From: Zobellia uliginosa
GTDB lineage: Bacteria; Bacteroidota; Bacteroidia; Flavobacteriales; Flavobacteriaceae
Length of the DNA stretch: 64,000 nt
Direction: 5' to 3'
Assembly: GCF_900156625.1 (NCBI RefSeq)
Contig: NZ_FTOB01000001.1
Coordinates: 186,001 to 250,000 of the forward strand
The position numbers and the translations under genes are program-made. Below the pieces are notes generated by a model. The model was given only the letters and a program-made list of their open reading frames with translations, was not told where the DNA came from and did not search any database. How positions within the stretch are numbered: the first letter of the stretch is position 1; the number at the start of each line of letters is the position of its first letter. Shown in pieces: positions 35,500 through 44,549 of the stretch.

Positions 35500-35531
35500 C
35501 AAAATTAGGGCATAAGCTCGGCTTTAACAAA
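35500..35531 (-). promoter_or_regulatory. Consensus promoter of the sdhCAB operon
   Basis: Minus strand TTTG (35528-35531), 20 bp, then TAATTTTG (35500-35507). This is the full -33/-7 arrangement known for Bacteroidota primary sigma factor, about 37 bp before the sdhC ATG. Confidence 0.8.
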
Positions 35532-35748
35532 CTTTTGGGCATTTAGTAAAGGTATTTAGAAACGTTTTAAGCAAGCCCTCCCCACCCGCCTATCAAGGCC
35601 CGCACAGCCCCTGAACACTATTGGGCCGTGCCATGGCGGCAGCCACAAAAAAAGAAGCCGTCCTATATTTTTTTCCTTGTCCTTCGTCTTATTGCAATTT
35701 TTGACCGATATTCAAGTCGCAAACGACCACTAACCTTCTCTTTTAATT

Positions 35749-36639
35749 ATGGATATTGGCCTACTATCAATGAGTATGAACGTCTATTCAACCCGGCGAA
35801 TAGCGGATGAAGCCAAAAAGCTGGGTCATCATATCGAATGGGTCGACCATACCAAATGTGCCATAAAAATAGGAGCCCGCCCGCCCCAAATTATCTTTCG
35901 TCAGGAAAATATCATCGATGCCTTCGATGCCATCATACCCCGTATCGGAACAAAGGTCACCCGACATGGGGTTGCCGTTGTCAAACAATTTGAGATGAAC
36001 CGTGTTTTCAGTACAGCGCACTCCTTGGGCATTTCTAGGGCGCGAAACAAGGCAAGGGCCCTTCAAATCGTAGCCCATAATAAAATTGCCGTACCCGATA
36101 CCTTATTCTCTATCGATCCCGAAAATATTTCGGCACAGATCGACGCTTTAGGAGGTGCCCCGGTAGTCATCAAATTACAGGAAGGCACCCAAGGTTTAGG
36201 GGTGATACTCGCCGAAACCAAAAAATCGGCAAAATCGATCATCGACACCTTCTACAAAATGGAAACCCATATTCTTGTTCAAGAATACATCAAAGAAAGC
36301 AATGGCGAAGACATTCGCATCTTTGTAGTAGGCGATAAGATCGTTGCCGCCATGAAACGCAGCTGTGAGCTCGATGATTTTCGGTCGAACCTACACCGCG
36401 GTGGCACCACGCAACCGGTTAAGCTTTCTTCCAAAGAACGGGCCATGGCACTAAATGCCGCCAAACACATCGGTCTAGGGGTGGCAGGGGTAGACCTGAT
36501 CCGCTCAAAAAAGGGCCCTTTACTACTTGAAGTGAACGCCTCTCCCGGATTACAGGGCATTGAATCGGTATCGGGCGTAAACGTTGCCAAAGAAATCATT
36601 TTGTTCGTTGAACGTAGTTGCCGCAAAAGAAAACGATAG
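35749..36639 (+). CDS. rimK: RimK-like ATP-grasp glutamate ligase
   Basis: A 296-aa ligase of the RimK branch. The ATP-grasp core is visible: KLQEGTQGLGVILAE (P-loop-like glycine-rich loop), ILVQEYIKESNGEDIRIFVVG, KRSCELDDFRSNLHRGG and the metal-binding LLEVNASPGLQGIE. Relatives add glutamates to ribosomal protein S6 or to coenzyme F420. The substrate here is not known. It is followed after 26 bp by an aspartoacylase-like gene, suggesting that one enzyme adds and the other removes an acyl or amino group. Confidence 0.9.
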   Translation: MDIGLLSMSMNVYSTRRIADEAKKLGHHIEWVDHTKCAIKIGARPPQIIFRQENIIDAFDAIIPRIGTKVTRHGVAVVKQFEMNRVFSTAHSLGISRARNKARALQIVAHNKIAVPDTLFSIDPENISAQIDALGGAPVVIKLQEGTQGLGVILAETKKSAKSIIDTFYKMETHILVQEYIKESNGEDIRIFVVGDKIVAAMKRSCELDDFRSNLHRGGTTQPVKLSSKERAMALNAAKHIGLGVAGVDLIRSKKGPLLLEVNASPGLQGIESVSGVNVAKEIILFVERSCRKRKR

Positions 36640-36665
36640 CCTATATAAAAAGTTACTAGTACCCT

Positions 36666-37631
36666 ATGCACAAAAATAAAACCATAACCATTGGAGGTGA
36701 AAGCGTAAAGCCTGGTGAAACCAAGTTGCTGAAAATTCCTATCGACCGTTTGCCTACCGGTACCTTGATCGATATACCGGCATATGTTTTTAATGCCAAA
36801 AAACCAGGGCCGACCCTTTTGGTCCAGGCTGGACTACACGGTGACGAGATCAACGGAATTGAAATCGTAAGGCGCATGTTGGCCGAAAAACGATTCCATG
36901 TTAGTGCAGGCGCCATTATAGCGGTGCCGGTATTGAATATTTTTGGTTTTATCCACTTTTCAAGGGATGTTCCTGACGGAAAGGATGTCAACCGTAGCTT
37001 TCCAGGTACCAAATCGGGTTCCATGGCCGGACGTATCGCCTATCATTATATGACTTCCATCCTTAACCAAATCGACTACGGTATCGACCTACATACCGGA
37101 GGAAGCCAAAGACACAATTTTCCACAGGTACGCTATACCGAAAAGGATGAAGAGAGTGCAAAACTGGCCGAAATTTTCAATGCCCCCATTTCCTTCTCAT
37201 CAAAGTTGATAAAAGGTTCTTTTAGAAATGCCGCCTTCTTGATGAAAAAACCCACTATCGTTTATGAAGCCGGGGAGAGCATGCGGCTTGACGATTACTC
37301 CATTCTCGAAGGAATGCAAGGCATTTTAAATATTATGAGCCACTTCGGCATGGCACAGCCCATAACCCCTCCTTACGTACAACGCAGCAAAACCACCCGT
37401 ATAGATAGCCGGAAATGGCTCAGGGCCCCAACCGCAGGTATGTTCATACCTAAAATATCGAATGGCAGCGAAGTTCATAAAGGACAGATATTGGGCATTG
37501 TTTCCGATACCTACGCCAAACACACAAAAACCATCAAGGCACCTTTTGACGGTCTCGTATTCTGTATTAACCATCAGGCCGTGGTCAACCAAGGAGAGGC
37601 ACTCTTTCATTTAGGAACCAAAAAACCTTAA
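36666..37631 (+). CDS. Succinylglutamate desuccinylase/aspartoacylase family protein
   Basis: A 321-aa zinc hydrolase of the M14-related AstE/AspA family. Zinc ligands are H58 and E61 in LHGDEINGIE, with the third histidine in DLHTGGS. The catalytic Glu lies in VYEAGE. The C-terminal 80 residues form a biotinyl/lipoyl-like beta barrel (VHKGQILGIVSD), usual in this subgroup. It is next to rimK and probably co-transcribed; a role in processing the RimK product is inferred. Confidence 0.88.
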   Translation: MHKNKTITIGGESVKPGETKLLKIPIDRLPTGTLIDIPAYVFNAKKPGPTLLVQAGLHGDEINGIEIVRRMLAEKRFHVSAGAIIAVPVLNIFGFIHFSRDVPDGKDVNRSFPGTKSGSMAGRIAYHYMTSILNQIDYGIDLHTGGSQRHNFPQVRYTEKDEESAKLAEIFNAPISFSSKLIKGSFRNAAFLMKKPTIVYEAGESMRLDDYSILEGMQGILNIMSHFGMAQPITPPYVQRSKTTRIDSRKWLRAPTAGMFIPKISNGSEVHKGQILGIVSDTYAKHTKTIKAPFDGLVFCINHQAVVNQGEALFHLGTKKP

Positions 37632-37735
37632 CGATTTATCCTTTTTTATAGGACTTCCCTAGATACATCAATCTAAGATATGGCATTGACTAAAGAAGCC
37701 TTCTGAACGCGGTCTGCCCAGCCAGTATTGCAACC

Positions 37736-38713
37736 CTATTTAGTAAACTTTCGTGAACTGGTCTGCTCGGCGGTAGGAAAATCGGCAGGAATAGACTGGC
37801 TTACCGCGCCTGTGGCCGCCCATTCGGCTCCTCTAAGCATACTGGTCAAAAAGCCGACACATTCAACCGAATAATCGACATGACCCATGATGTTATGAAA
37901 GATACGGCCCTTACCGTACTCTAGGGCCATAAGTGCAGGTTCGTGCCTACCTGTACCTTTGTTTTCTGGATCGGAATACGCGGTTGCCAAAACCTCCATA
38001 CGCTCTGCAGGGCCACGAAGACTATTATACAACTCATCTTTGGTATGCAACCACACTTTGGGCATACCCTTGGTAATCGGATGGTCTTCATTTCTTATTT
38101 GAACCTGATATTCGCTTTGCGGACCATGGGCACCGGCATTTCCAGGACTATTATCCCGAATAAGCTCACCTGCATCATTGTAGTACACATAAGGTCCGTC
38201 TTTTTCGGTACGATCGCCCCAACCGCCTAAACCGATCATTTGGTTATAGGCTTCCCATTTAGGAAAAGAATTGTCCGCAGCATGGAAAACGACCAATCCG
38301 CCTCCTTTTTTTATATACTTTTCAAACTTCTTCTGGGTCTTTTCGGGCCATGGTGCAGCATTCCATCCAAAATTACAGATGACTACATCGTATTTTGAAA
38401 AATCGGGACTATAGTTCGGGTCGGCCACGGGCTTTTCCTTTGCCTCGGTTTTAGGTAAATCTTTTATTGGAAATTCAGCGATAAAGTTATCTCCTTTCCA
38501 GGTATATGCCGAACGGGCGACCTCTACGGTAAACAAACCGGTGTTCTCCATTTCCGTTTTCAACATATAAGTAATCTTCGGCCATTGATCATGATTGTTT
38601 TGACCATCAACAATAAGTGTTTTTATTTTTTTGGATGAAGCAGTTTGTGAAAAAAGGGTATTGATGGTAAAAACCATGGAAAAAACTAAAACGAGAGTTC
38701 GAAAATTGCGCAT
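37736..38713 (-). CDS. ThuA-domain protein, exported
   Basis: A 325-aa protein with a signal peptide (TLVLVFSMVFTINTLFSQ) and a ThuA/trehalose-utilisation fold, related to class I glutamine amidotransferase-like domains: VVFHAADNSFPKWEAYNQMIGLGGWG and GHVDYSVECVGF. Family members occur in polysaccharide-degrading Bacteroidota and are thought to act on sugars, but no reaction is proven. ATG 38713 is chosen because the 103 codons upstream in the same frame overlap the aminotransferase and lack a signal peptide. Confidence 0.88.
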   Translation of the reverse strand: MRNFRTLVLVFSMVFTINTLFSQTASSKKIKTLIVDGQNNHDQWPKITYMLKTEMENTGLFTVEVARSAYTWKGDNFIAEFPIKDLPKTEAKEKPVADPNYSPDFSKYDVVICNFGWNAAPWPEKTQKKFEKYIKKGGGLVVFHAADNSFPKWEAYNQMIGLGGWGDRTEKDGPYVYYNDAGELIRDNSPGNAGAHGPQSEYQVQIRNEDHPITKGMPKVWLHTKDELYNSLRGPAERMEVLATAYSDPENKGTGRHEPALMALEYGKGRIFHNIMGHVDYSVECVGFLTSMLRGAEWAATGAVSQSIPADFPTAEQTSSRKFTK

Positions 38714-38825
38714 ATCATATGTTTTGGATGCATAAATATAAGGGATCACAATTAAGTTTATTAAAAAAAGAAAAAGTATGTGCCCCATAAAGTTGTAAAT
38801 TGAAATCTTAAATGAACAGTACCGA

Positions 38826-39983
38826 ATGACTTCCTCTAATTTGAGATTTTCATCTAAACTCCCCAAGGCAAAAACCACCATTTTCACTACGGTGGGCAAC
38901 TTGGCCCGAAAGAATAAGGCCATAGACCTTTCCCAAGGCTTTCCTAATTTTGAAATAGACCCTAAACTGAAGGAATTGGTCACAGATGCCATGGAAAACG
39001 GCCATAACCAATATGCCGCCATGCCAGGGTATTATGGTTTAAGGGAAATTATTTCAGAAAAAATAGAAAAACTACATAAGAGGCTTTACGATCCCGAAAG
39101 CGAAATTACCGTTACCGTAGGCGCAACTCAGGCCCTGTTTACGGCAATTACCGCCTTCGTAAACCATGGGGACGAGGTCATCGTAATAAAGCCAGCCTAT
39201 GATTGTTATGAACCGGCCATATTATTGAATGGGGGAATTCCCGTTTATGTACAACTCGACGCAAATGGCTACGAGATCGACTGGCAAGCCTTGAAAAGCA
39301 AGATTTCAGAAAAGACGCGTATGATCATCATAAATACGCCACACAACCCGAGCGGACGTATATTTTCAAGGGAAGACATGCTGCAGTTACAGGAAATCCT
39401 TAGGCCCACCAATTGCATCTTGGTGAGCGACGAGGTATATGAGCATATCATTTTTGATGGAAAGGAGCACCAAAGCGCTTCCCGTTTCGACGATTTGGCC
39501 CAGCGCAGCTTTGTTTGTGCCTCTTTTGGCAAAACTTTTCACGTCACCGGATGGAAAATCGGCTATTGCGCCGCACCTGCCGAACTAATGCAAGAATTCA
39601 GAAAAACACACCAATTTGCCGTGTTTTGTGTAGACCACCCCGTGCAAAGGGCAATGGCTTCCTACCTTAAAAACGAGCAAAACTATTTGGGCCTTTCTTC
39701 ATTTTATCAAGAAAAACGGGATTCGTTCCTAGAAGGATTAAAAGGCTCCAGATTCAAGTACAGACCCTCGGAGGGCACCTATTTTCAACTTTTGGATTAC
39801 ACGCAAATCACGGAAGAAGACGATGAAGCTTTTGCCAAACGATTGATCGTTGAACATAAATTGGCCAGTATTCCTATATCGTCTTTTAATGTCGGTAATC
39901 GGCAAGACGGTGTATTGCGATTCTGCTTTGCCAAGAAAAATGAGACCTTAGAAGAGGCCGTTAGCATTCTGCGTTCACTGTAG
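38826..39983 (+). CDS. PLP-dependent aminotransferase, methionine aminotransferase-like (class I/II)
   Basis: A 385-aa fold-type I enzyme. Visible are NLSQGFPNFE-like DLSQGFPNFEIDP, YAAMPGYYGLRE, NTPHNPSGRIF, VSDEVYEH and the PLP lysine K236 in SFGKTFHVTGWKIGY. The pattern is that of YbdL/kynurenine aminotransferase-type enzymes that use methionine, kynurenine or glutamine with 2-oxo acids. It is divergent from the ThuA gene across 112 bp. Confidence 0.9.
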   Translation: MTSSNLRFSSKLPKAKTTIFTTVGNLARKNKAIDLSQGFPNFEIDPKLKELVTDAMENGHNQYAAMPGYYGLREIISEKIEKLHKRLYDPESEITVTVGATQALFTAITAFVNHGDEVIVIKPAYDCYEPAILLNGGIPVYVQLDANGYEIDWQALKSKISEKTRMIIINTPHNPSGRIFSREDMLQLQEILRPTNCILVSDEVYEHIIFDGKEHQSASRFDDLAQRSFVCASFGKTFHVTGWKIGYCAAPAELMQEFRKTHQFAVFCVDHPVQRAMASYLKNEQNYLGLSSFYQEKRDSFLEGLKGSRFKYRPSEGTYFQLLDYTQITEEDDEAFAKRLIVEHKLASIPISSFNVGNRQDGVLRFCFAKKNETLEEAVSILRSL

Positions 39984-40022
39984 CAAGCACTATTTCGGCC
40001 CCAGATCAAAATAATAGCGCAT

Positions 40023-40050
40023 AAAAAAAGCGGCCTTTGGGTGAGCCGCT
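40023..40050 (-). terminator. Terminator of unit E
   Basis: Stem AGCGGC/GCCGCT with loop TCACCCAAAG and a seven-T run on the minus strand. The loop itself contains CCCAAA. It may also serve the plus-strand aminotransferase gene. Confidence 0.85.
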
Positions 40051-40075
40051 CTTGTAATTACTTTTTCAAAACATT

Positions 40076-40177
40076 TTACAGCATAAACAACTTCTTGGTC
40101 AGCATTACGATTCCGCTGAAAAAGTCGTTTTTATAAACTTGTATTTCTTCTTGTGTGTGATTGATTTGAGCTTCCAT
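40076..40177 (-). CDS. Small ORF, 33 aa, in unit E
   Basis: ATG 40177 to TAA 40076. The peptide starts MEAQINHTQEEIQVYKNDFF and ends with a hydrophobic helix (GIVMLTKKLFML). It is placed between a leader hairpin (17 nt upstream of the ATG) and a terminator 25 nt after the stop, which is the layout of a real short gene. No family is recognised. Confidence 0.45.
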   Translation of the reverse strand: MEAQINHTQEEIQVYKNDFFSGIVMLTKKLFML

Positions 40178-40269
40178 AGGTTTTTTATTTGGGCAAAATC
40201 GGATTTGGGATGCGATTTTCGATTAATAACAATATAAATATACGAATCACTCTTTAAATGGTAAAAAAC

Positions 40270-40300
40270 TTGTTGTGAAGAGTTCCCACATTGTTGTGAA
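40270..40300 (-). promoter_or_regulatory. 21-bp-spaced TTCACAACAA direct repeat, unit E
   Basis: The 10-mer TTCACAACAA occurs twice in full, 21 bp apart (read as TTGTTGTGAA at 40270 and 40291 on the plus strand). This is the best-conserved pair and defines the motif beyond the heptamer. Confidence 0.55.
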
Positions 40301-40346
40301 AGCCAATTTTTATACGCCCTACAACGGAGAAACCCCTGCCTTTAGC

Positions 40347-41000
40347 CTAGATTGGCATTTCAGGAACACTACCTTCCACGATCAAATGGCCTTCGGTAGC
40401 CGTCTTGATTTCCTCCACGGTCACTCCCGGGGCTCTTTCTACAAGTTTAAAACCAGCGGGCGTTACTTCAAGAACAGCGAGGTTGGTGACAATCTTGGTA
40501 ACACACCCCACGCCGGTAAGCGGTAGACTACACCTTTTTAAGAGCTTAGATACACCGGCTCTATTGGTATGCATCATGGCTACAATAATATTTTCCGCAG
40601 AGGCCACCAAATCCATGGCGCCGCCCATTCCCTTGACCATTTTTCCGGGTATTTTCCAATTGGCAATATCCCCGTTTTCGGCAACTTCCATAGCCCCCAA
40701 AATGGTCAGGTCTACATGTTGTCCACGGATCATGCCGAAACTCGTGGCCGAATCAAAAAAAGAAGCTCCTGGCAAGGTTGTAATAGTCTGTTTTCCGGCA
40801 TTGATAATATCGGCATCCTCTTCCCCTTCAAAAGGGAAAGGCCCCATTCCCAAGACGCCGTTCTCACTTTGAAACTCTACATTGATATCATCCCTGACAA
40901 AATTTGCGACCAGGGTAGGTATGCCAATACCCAAGTTTACGTAGTAACCATCTTTTACCTCTTGTGCTATTCGCTTTGCAATTCCGTTTTTATCTAACAT
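40347..41000 (-). CDS. scoB: 3-oxoacid CoA-transferase subunit B
   Basis: A 217-aa beta subunit of a succinyl-CoA:3-ketoacid (or related) CoA transferase that activates acetoacetate in the cytoplasm. The catalytic glutamate is in SENGVLGMGP and the glycine-rich LGIGIPTLVANF binds CoA. ATG 41000 (MLDKNGIAKRIAQE) fits the family; a longer frame begins 13 codons earlier. The A subunit lies upstream but 387 bp away. Confidence 0.93.
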   Translation of the reverse strand: MLDKNGIAKRIAQEVKDGYYVNLGIGIPTLVANFVRDDINVEFQSENGVLGMGPFPFEGEEDADIINAGKQTITTLPGASFFDSATSFGMIRGQHVDLTILGAMEVAENGDIANWKIPGKMVKGMGGAMDLVASAENIIVAMMHTNRAGVSKLLKRCSLPLTGVGCVTKIVTNLAVLEVTPAGFKLVERAPGVTVEEIKTATEGHLIVEGSVPEMPI

Positions 41001-41387
41001 AACAGTTAATTTGAAAATGTCAATTTGAAAATTGAACAATTACGATTTTTTACTTGTTGATATAATTTTCGAAACGATCAAAGTCACAGAATTTAAATTC
41101 TTCATTAAGCTTTCACTTGGGTTTGGATAAAATTCCGAAGACTAACACATTTCCAACAAATATTCGAGTTTATGAGCCCCTTTTACTTTCTGCATTTTAC
41201 ACCTCCCTTATATTCGCTTCTATCGATGTTCCACCCCTAAATATCTATGGGCCATTTCAAACGATTATCAGCTCTAATCCTTTCCGAAAACGCTACGACT
41301 TCAAGAGCTAAATCAAAATTTAAGTTTACAATTAAATTTTTCCTATCATTTCTCATCTTGAAATTAAGTAATTTTCAAAGGGTACAG
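41001..41387. other. AT-rich spacer between the two CoA-transferase genes
   Basis: No credible gene on either strand. On the minus strand a TGACTTTG box lies about 75-80 bp before scoB next to the palindrome GAATTTAAATTC, and might start a separate scoB transcript. Nothing else recognisable. Confidence 0.4.
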
Positions 41388-42086
41388 TTATCGCTTTCTA
41401 ACCGTTCGTTGTTCAATACGCTTTTCATAGTTGCTCCCTTGAAAAATACGCTGTACGAAAATGCCCGGTATATGAATCTGATTGGGGTCTAGCTCACCTG
41501 CGGGAACCAGCTCCTCCACTTCGGCGACCGTAATTTTCGCGGCCCCGCACATACATGGATTGAAATTTCGGGCCGTACCTTTAAAGATCAGGTTTCCGGC
41601 TTCATCACCCTTCCAGGCCTTAACAAAGGAAAAATCGGCTTTAAAAGCCTCCTCAAGCACATACATTTTTCCATTAAACTCTCGGGTTTCCTTGCCTTCG
41701 GCAACTTCGGTACCATAACCTGCAGGGGTATAAAATGCAGGAAAACCGGCTTGTGCGGCACGGCATTTTTCCGCCAAAGTTCCCTGGGGCGTAAGCTCTA
41801 CTTCGAGTTCGCCACTGAGCATCTGACGTTCAAACTCTTCGTTCTCGCCTACATAAGACGATATCATTTTTTTAATCTGGCGCTTGTGAAGTAAAAGTCC
41901 CAATCCAAAATCGTCTACACCGGCATTATTGGAAATACAGGTGATATCCTTGATATTGGAAGCAACCAGTTCGGCAATGGCGTTTTCCGGAATCCCGCAG
42001 AGGCCAAAACCGCCCAACATAAATGTCATGCCGTCTTGAACACCATCTAAGGCTTCTTTAACACTTGCTACTTTCTTAGAGATCAT
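41388..42086 (-). CDS. scoA: 3-oxoacid CoA-transferase subunit A
   Basis: A 232-aa alpha subunit. It has the family features [15 protein letters not shown] (CoA-binding glycine-rich loop) near the N terminus, [16 protein letters not shown] and [20 protein letters not shown]. It pairs with the B subunit downstream. The C terminus ([14 protein letters not shown]) is typical for the SCOT-type A subunit. Confidence 0.94.
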   Translation of the reverse strand: MISKKVASVKEALDGVQDGMTFMLGGFGLCGIPENAIAELVASNIKDITCISNNAGVDDFGLGLLLHKRQIKKMISSYVGENEEFERQMLSGELEVELTPQGTLAEKCRAAQAGFPAFYTPAGYGTEVAEGKETREFNGKMYVLEEAFKADFSFVKAWKGDEAGNLIFKGTARNFNPCMCGAAKITVAEVEELVPAGELDPNQIHIPGIFVQRIFQGSNYEKRIEQRTVRKR

Positions 42087-42139
42087 ACAATAAGGAATAA
42101 AAGATTTCTATTGCAGTCAAGTTACAATTTTTAAACGAA

Positions 42140-42176
42140 AATTGCCCGTGACTTTTATTCAAAATCACGGGCAATT
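42140..42176 (-). terminator. Terminator after the PBP1A gene
   Basis: A 12-bp stem (AATTGCCCGTGA/TCACGGGCAATT) with a 13-base loop and a T-rich minus-strand tail, 28 bp past the stop. Confidence 0.88.
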
Positions 42177-42203
42177 CTTGTTATTCCTTTATGTAGCAAG
42201 ACC

Positions 42204-44546
42204 TTAGAAATCTAGGTCGTCTAAATCATCCTCTAGGTCTAAATCCTGTTGATTATCGTCAGAAACCTTGCTACAATCTACTTTGATGGACAGGTTTTTG
42301 GGTTTTTCAAAGGCTCCGTCTGAGATACCCAAGTCTTTATTCTCATAATTCTTTTTCATGTACAATCCCCAAATCGGCAACGCCATAGAGGCACCTTGTC
42401 CATAGGCTATCGATTTAAAATGTATAGAACGCTCTTCACCGCCGACCCAAACACCGGTGACAAGGTTTGGTACCATCCCCATGAACCAACCATCACTTTG
42501 GTTTTGTGTCGTACCCGTTTTACCGGCAATGGGGTTTGTAAACCCGTAAGGATAGCCCGTAATCACCTTTTTGTACACAGTAGAGTTCTTAGCCCCCGTA
42601 TGTCTTAGACGCGTACCCGAACCTCCTTGGGTAACCCCTTCCATAAGGTTTACCATAGCATAGGCCACATCTTTACTCAACACATCCTTGGTCTCGGGCA
42701 CATATTCGTAAAGCACCGTACCGTTCTTATCTTCAATACGGGTTACCATAACAGGTTTAACGTATACCCCTTGATTTGCAAATGCCCCATAAGCCCCTAC
42801 CATTTCGTAGACATTAGATTCCGGAGTACCCAATGCTATGGACGGTACTTCTAAAATGTCTCCTTTCAGACCTAAATTTTTGATAATAGAAACTACCGAT
42901 CGTGGCCCTACCCTATCTATTAATTGGGCAGTAACCGAGTTTACCGAATTTGCCAAAGCAAATTTTAAGGTCATATCCTTACCAGAAAACTTACCGTCTG
43001 AATTATCAGGACACCATGGTTCCACATTGCCATGTTTTCCTGCCTCGATACAATATTGTGTATCTGGCAAGGTTTCACACGGAGAAAGACGCAGTTGATC
43101 GATGGCCGCTGCATATACAAAAGGCTTAAAGGTAGATCCCGCTTGCCGCGAACCTTGAATAACATTGTCATACTGAAAATGCCTGTAATCAACACCCCCT
43201 ACCCATGCCTTAACATGTCCGGTCTGCGGCTCCATAGATATCATGCCTGCCCTTAAAAAAGTTTTATAATACCTAATGGAATCCAACGGAGTCATAATAG
43301 TATCACGCTCACGGCCATCACTATTCCAGTCAAAAACGGTCATCTCCGTTTTTTTGGTGAACGATGCCCGGATGACTTCTTCAGATTTCCCTTCATCCTT
43401 CATCTTACGCCATCTAGATGAATTTTTCATGGCACGTTCTAGAATGCGATTGACTTGAGATTTATCTAAATCCAAGAAAGGTGCGGTCGGGTTTTTATCC
43501 GGTGTATTTTGGCGAAAGAATTCATTTTGAAGATTGGCCATATGCTTGCGTACGGCATCTTCGGCATTGGCCTGCATACGTGAGTCTATGGTCGTATAGA
43601 TTTTAAGTCCATCTAAAAATAGATTCCACTTATCCCTGCCACCTTCCATAGCTGGTTTAGGATTTTTGGAAATCCAATCGTTCATAAATCTTTGGAGGTA
43701 CATTCTAAAATAAGTAGCGAGACCTTCCTTATGCGATTCTGGATTAAAGTTGATATCCATTTTCAGGGCCTGTAACGAATCTTTCTCCTTTTCAGTGATA
43801 TAACCGTATTTCGCCATTTGGCCCAGCACGGTGTTTCTGCGATTGGCCACCAATTCTTCCCTTCTTATGGGGTTAAAGTATGAGGAGTTTTTAAGCATTC
43901 CGACCAAAACGGCAGATTCTTCGACCTTTAGCTCTTGTGGTTCTTTACCAAAGTATATTTTCGCCGCTGATCGAATACCATCGGCATTGTTCAAAAAGTC
44001 GTACTGGTTCAAGTACATAGCAATAATCTCTTGCTTGGTGTACTGCCTTTCCAATCGAGTGGCCAAGACCCATTCCATCACTTTCTGCTTTATGGTCTCA
44101 AACTTGTTCTTTGACCTGACCCCCACAAAAAGCTGGCGTGCCAATTGTTGGGTAATGGTACTAGCCCCCCCTTTTTTTCCTAAATAGACAAAGGCCCTTA
44201 AGGTTCCCCGGGCATCGATACCCGAGTGGTCAAAAAAGCGGGCGTCTTCGGTAGCTACCAAGGCATCTACCAAGTTTTGGGGAAGACTGTCATAAGGCAC
44301 CGGGGTTCTGTTATCGTCTAAATAGAACTTGCCCAATGTTTTTCCGTCTGAAGAAATAATCTCGGTAGCCAGATTGGTCTGGGGATTTTCGAGATGTTCA
44401 TATTCGGGCATGTCGCCCAAAAGCCCCCATGAAGCCGACAAAAATATTAATGCAACCAATAAAATACCTGAAACAAACAGGATCCAGAACCATTTGATAT
44501 ATTTAAAATACCCGGTAGGTTTTTTCTTTTTAACAACTTTGGCCAT
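42204..44546 (-). CDS. Class A penicillin-binding protein 1A
   Basis: A 780-aa bifunctional peptidoglycan synthase. One N-terminal membrane helix (WFWILFVSGILLVALIFLSA) is followed by the GT51 glycosyltransferase domain (EDARFFDHSGID, GASTITQQLARQLF) and the transpeptidase domain with SxxK in GSTFKPF, SxN in SVNSV and KTG in KTGTTQNQSDGW. The C-terminal tail is strongly acidic (DLDLEDDLDDLDF). It follows gldH after 3 bp and is probably translated from the ricT-gldH-PBP transcript. Confidence 0.95.
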   Translation of the reverse strand: MAKVVKKKKPTGYFKYIKWFWILFVSGILLVALIFLSASWGLLGDMPEYEHLENPQTNLATEIISSDGKTLGKFYLDDNRTPVPYDSLPQNLVDALVATEDARFFDHSGIDARGTLRAFVYLGKKGGASTITQQLARQLFVGVRSKNKFETIKQKVMEWVLATRLERQYTKQEIIAMYLNQYDFLNNADGIRSAAKIYFGKEPQELKVEESAVLVGMLKNSSYFNPIRREELVANRRNTVLGQMAKYGYITEKEKDSLQALKMDINFNPESHKEGLATYFRMYLQRFMNDWISKNPKPAMEGGRDKWNLFLDGLKIYTTIDSRMQANAEDAVRKHMANLQNEFFRQNTPDKNPTAPFLDLDKSQVNRILERAMKNSSRWRKMKDEGKSEEVIRASFTKKTEMTVFDWNSDGRERDTIMTPLDSIRYYKTFLRAGMISMEPQTGHVKAWVGGVDYRHFQYDNVIQGSRQAGSTFKPFVYAAAIDQLRLSPCETLPDTQYCIEAGKHGNVEPWCPDNSDGKFSGKDMTLKFALANSVNSVTAQLIDRVGPRSVVSIIKNLGLKGDILEVPSIALGTPESNVYEMVGAYGAFANQGVYVKPVMVTRIEDKNGTVLYEYVPETKDVLSKDVAYAMVNLMEGVTQGGSGTRLRHTGAKNSTVYKKVITGYPYGFTNPIAGKTGTTQNQSDGWFMGMVPNLVTGVWVGGEERSIHFKSIAYGQGASMALPIWGLYMKKNYENKDLGISDGAFEKPKNLSIKVDCSKVSDDNQQDLDLEDDLDDLDF

Positions 44547-44549
44547 AAG

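Larger units (their letters stand above)
40023..40305 (-). ncRNA. Candidate unit E, divergent member carrying a small ORF
   Basis: The minus strand has CACAACA twice at 21-bp spacing (within 40291-40300 and 40270-40279), a hairpin at 40195-40219 with 7-bp arms AAAATCG/CGATTTT and loop CATCCCAAATC, and a terminator at 40023-40050. The body outside these landmarks does not match copies A-C, and no TAATTTAG box follows the repeats. A 33-codon ORF lies between hairpin and terminator, so this may be a short mRNA with the same control elements. Confidence 0.45.

Noticed and set aside
35570-35700. GC-richer stretch before rimK with GGCCC/GGGCC arms
   Set aside because: The arms are short with a long spacer, no T-run or conserved element was seen, and no ORF is credible.
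38713-39022. Long N-terminal extension of the ThuA frame
   Set aside because: It overlaps the divergent aminotransferase gene and hides a good signal peptide; the ATG at 38713 is far more likely.
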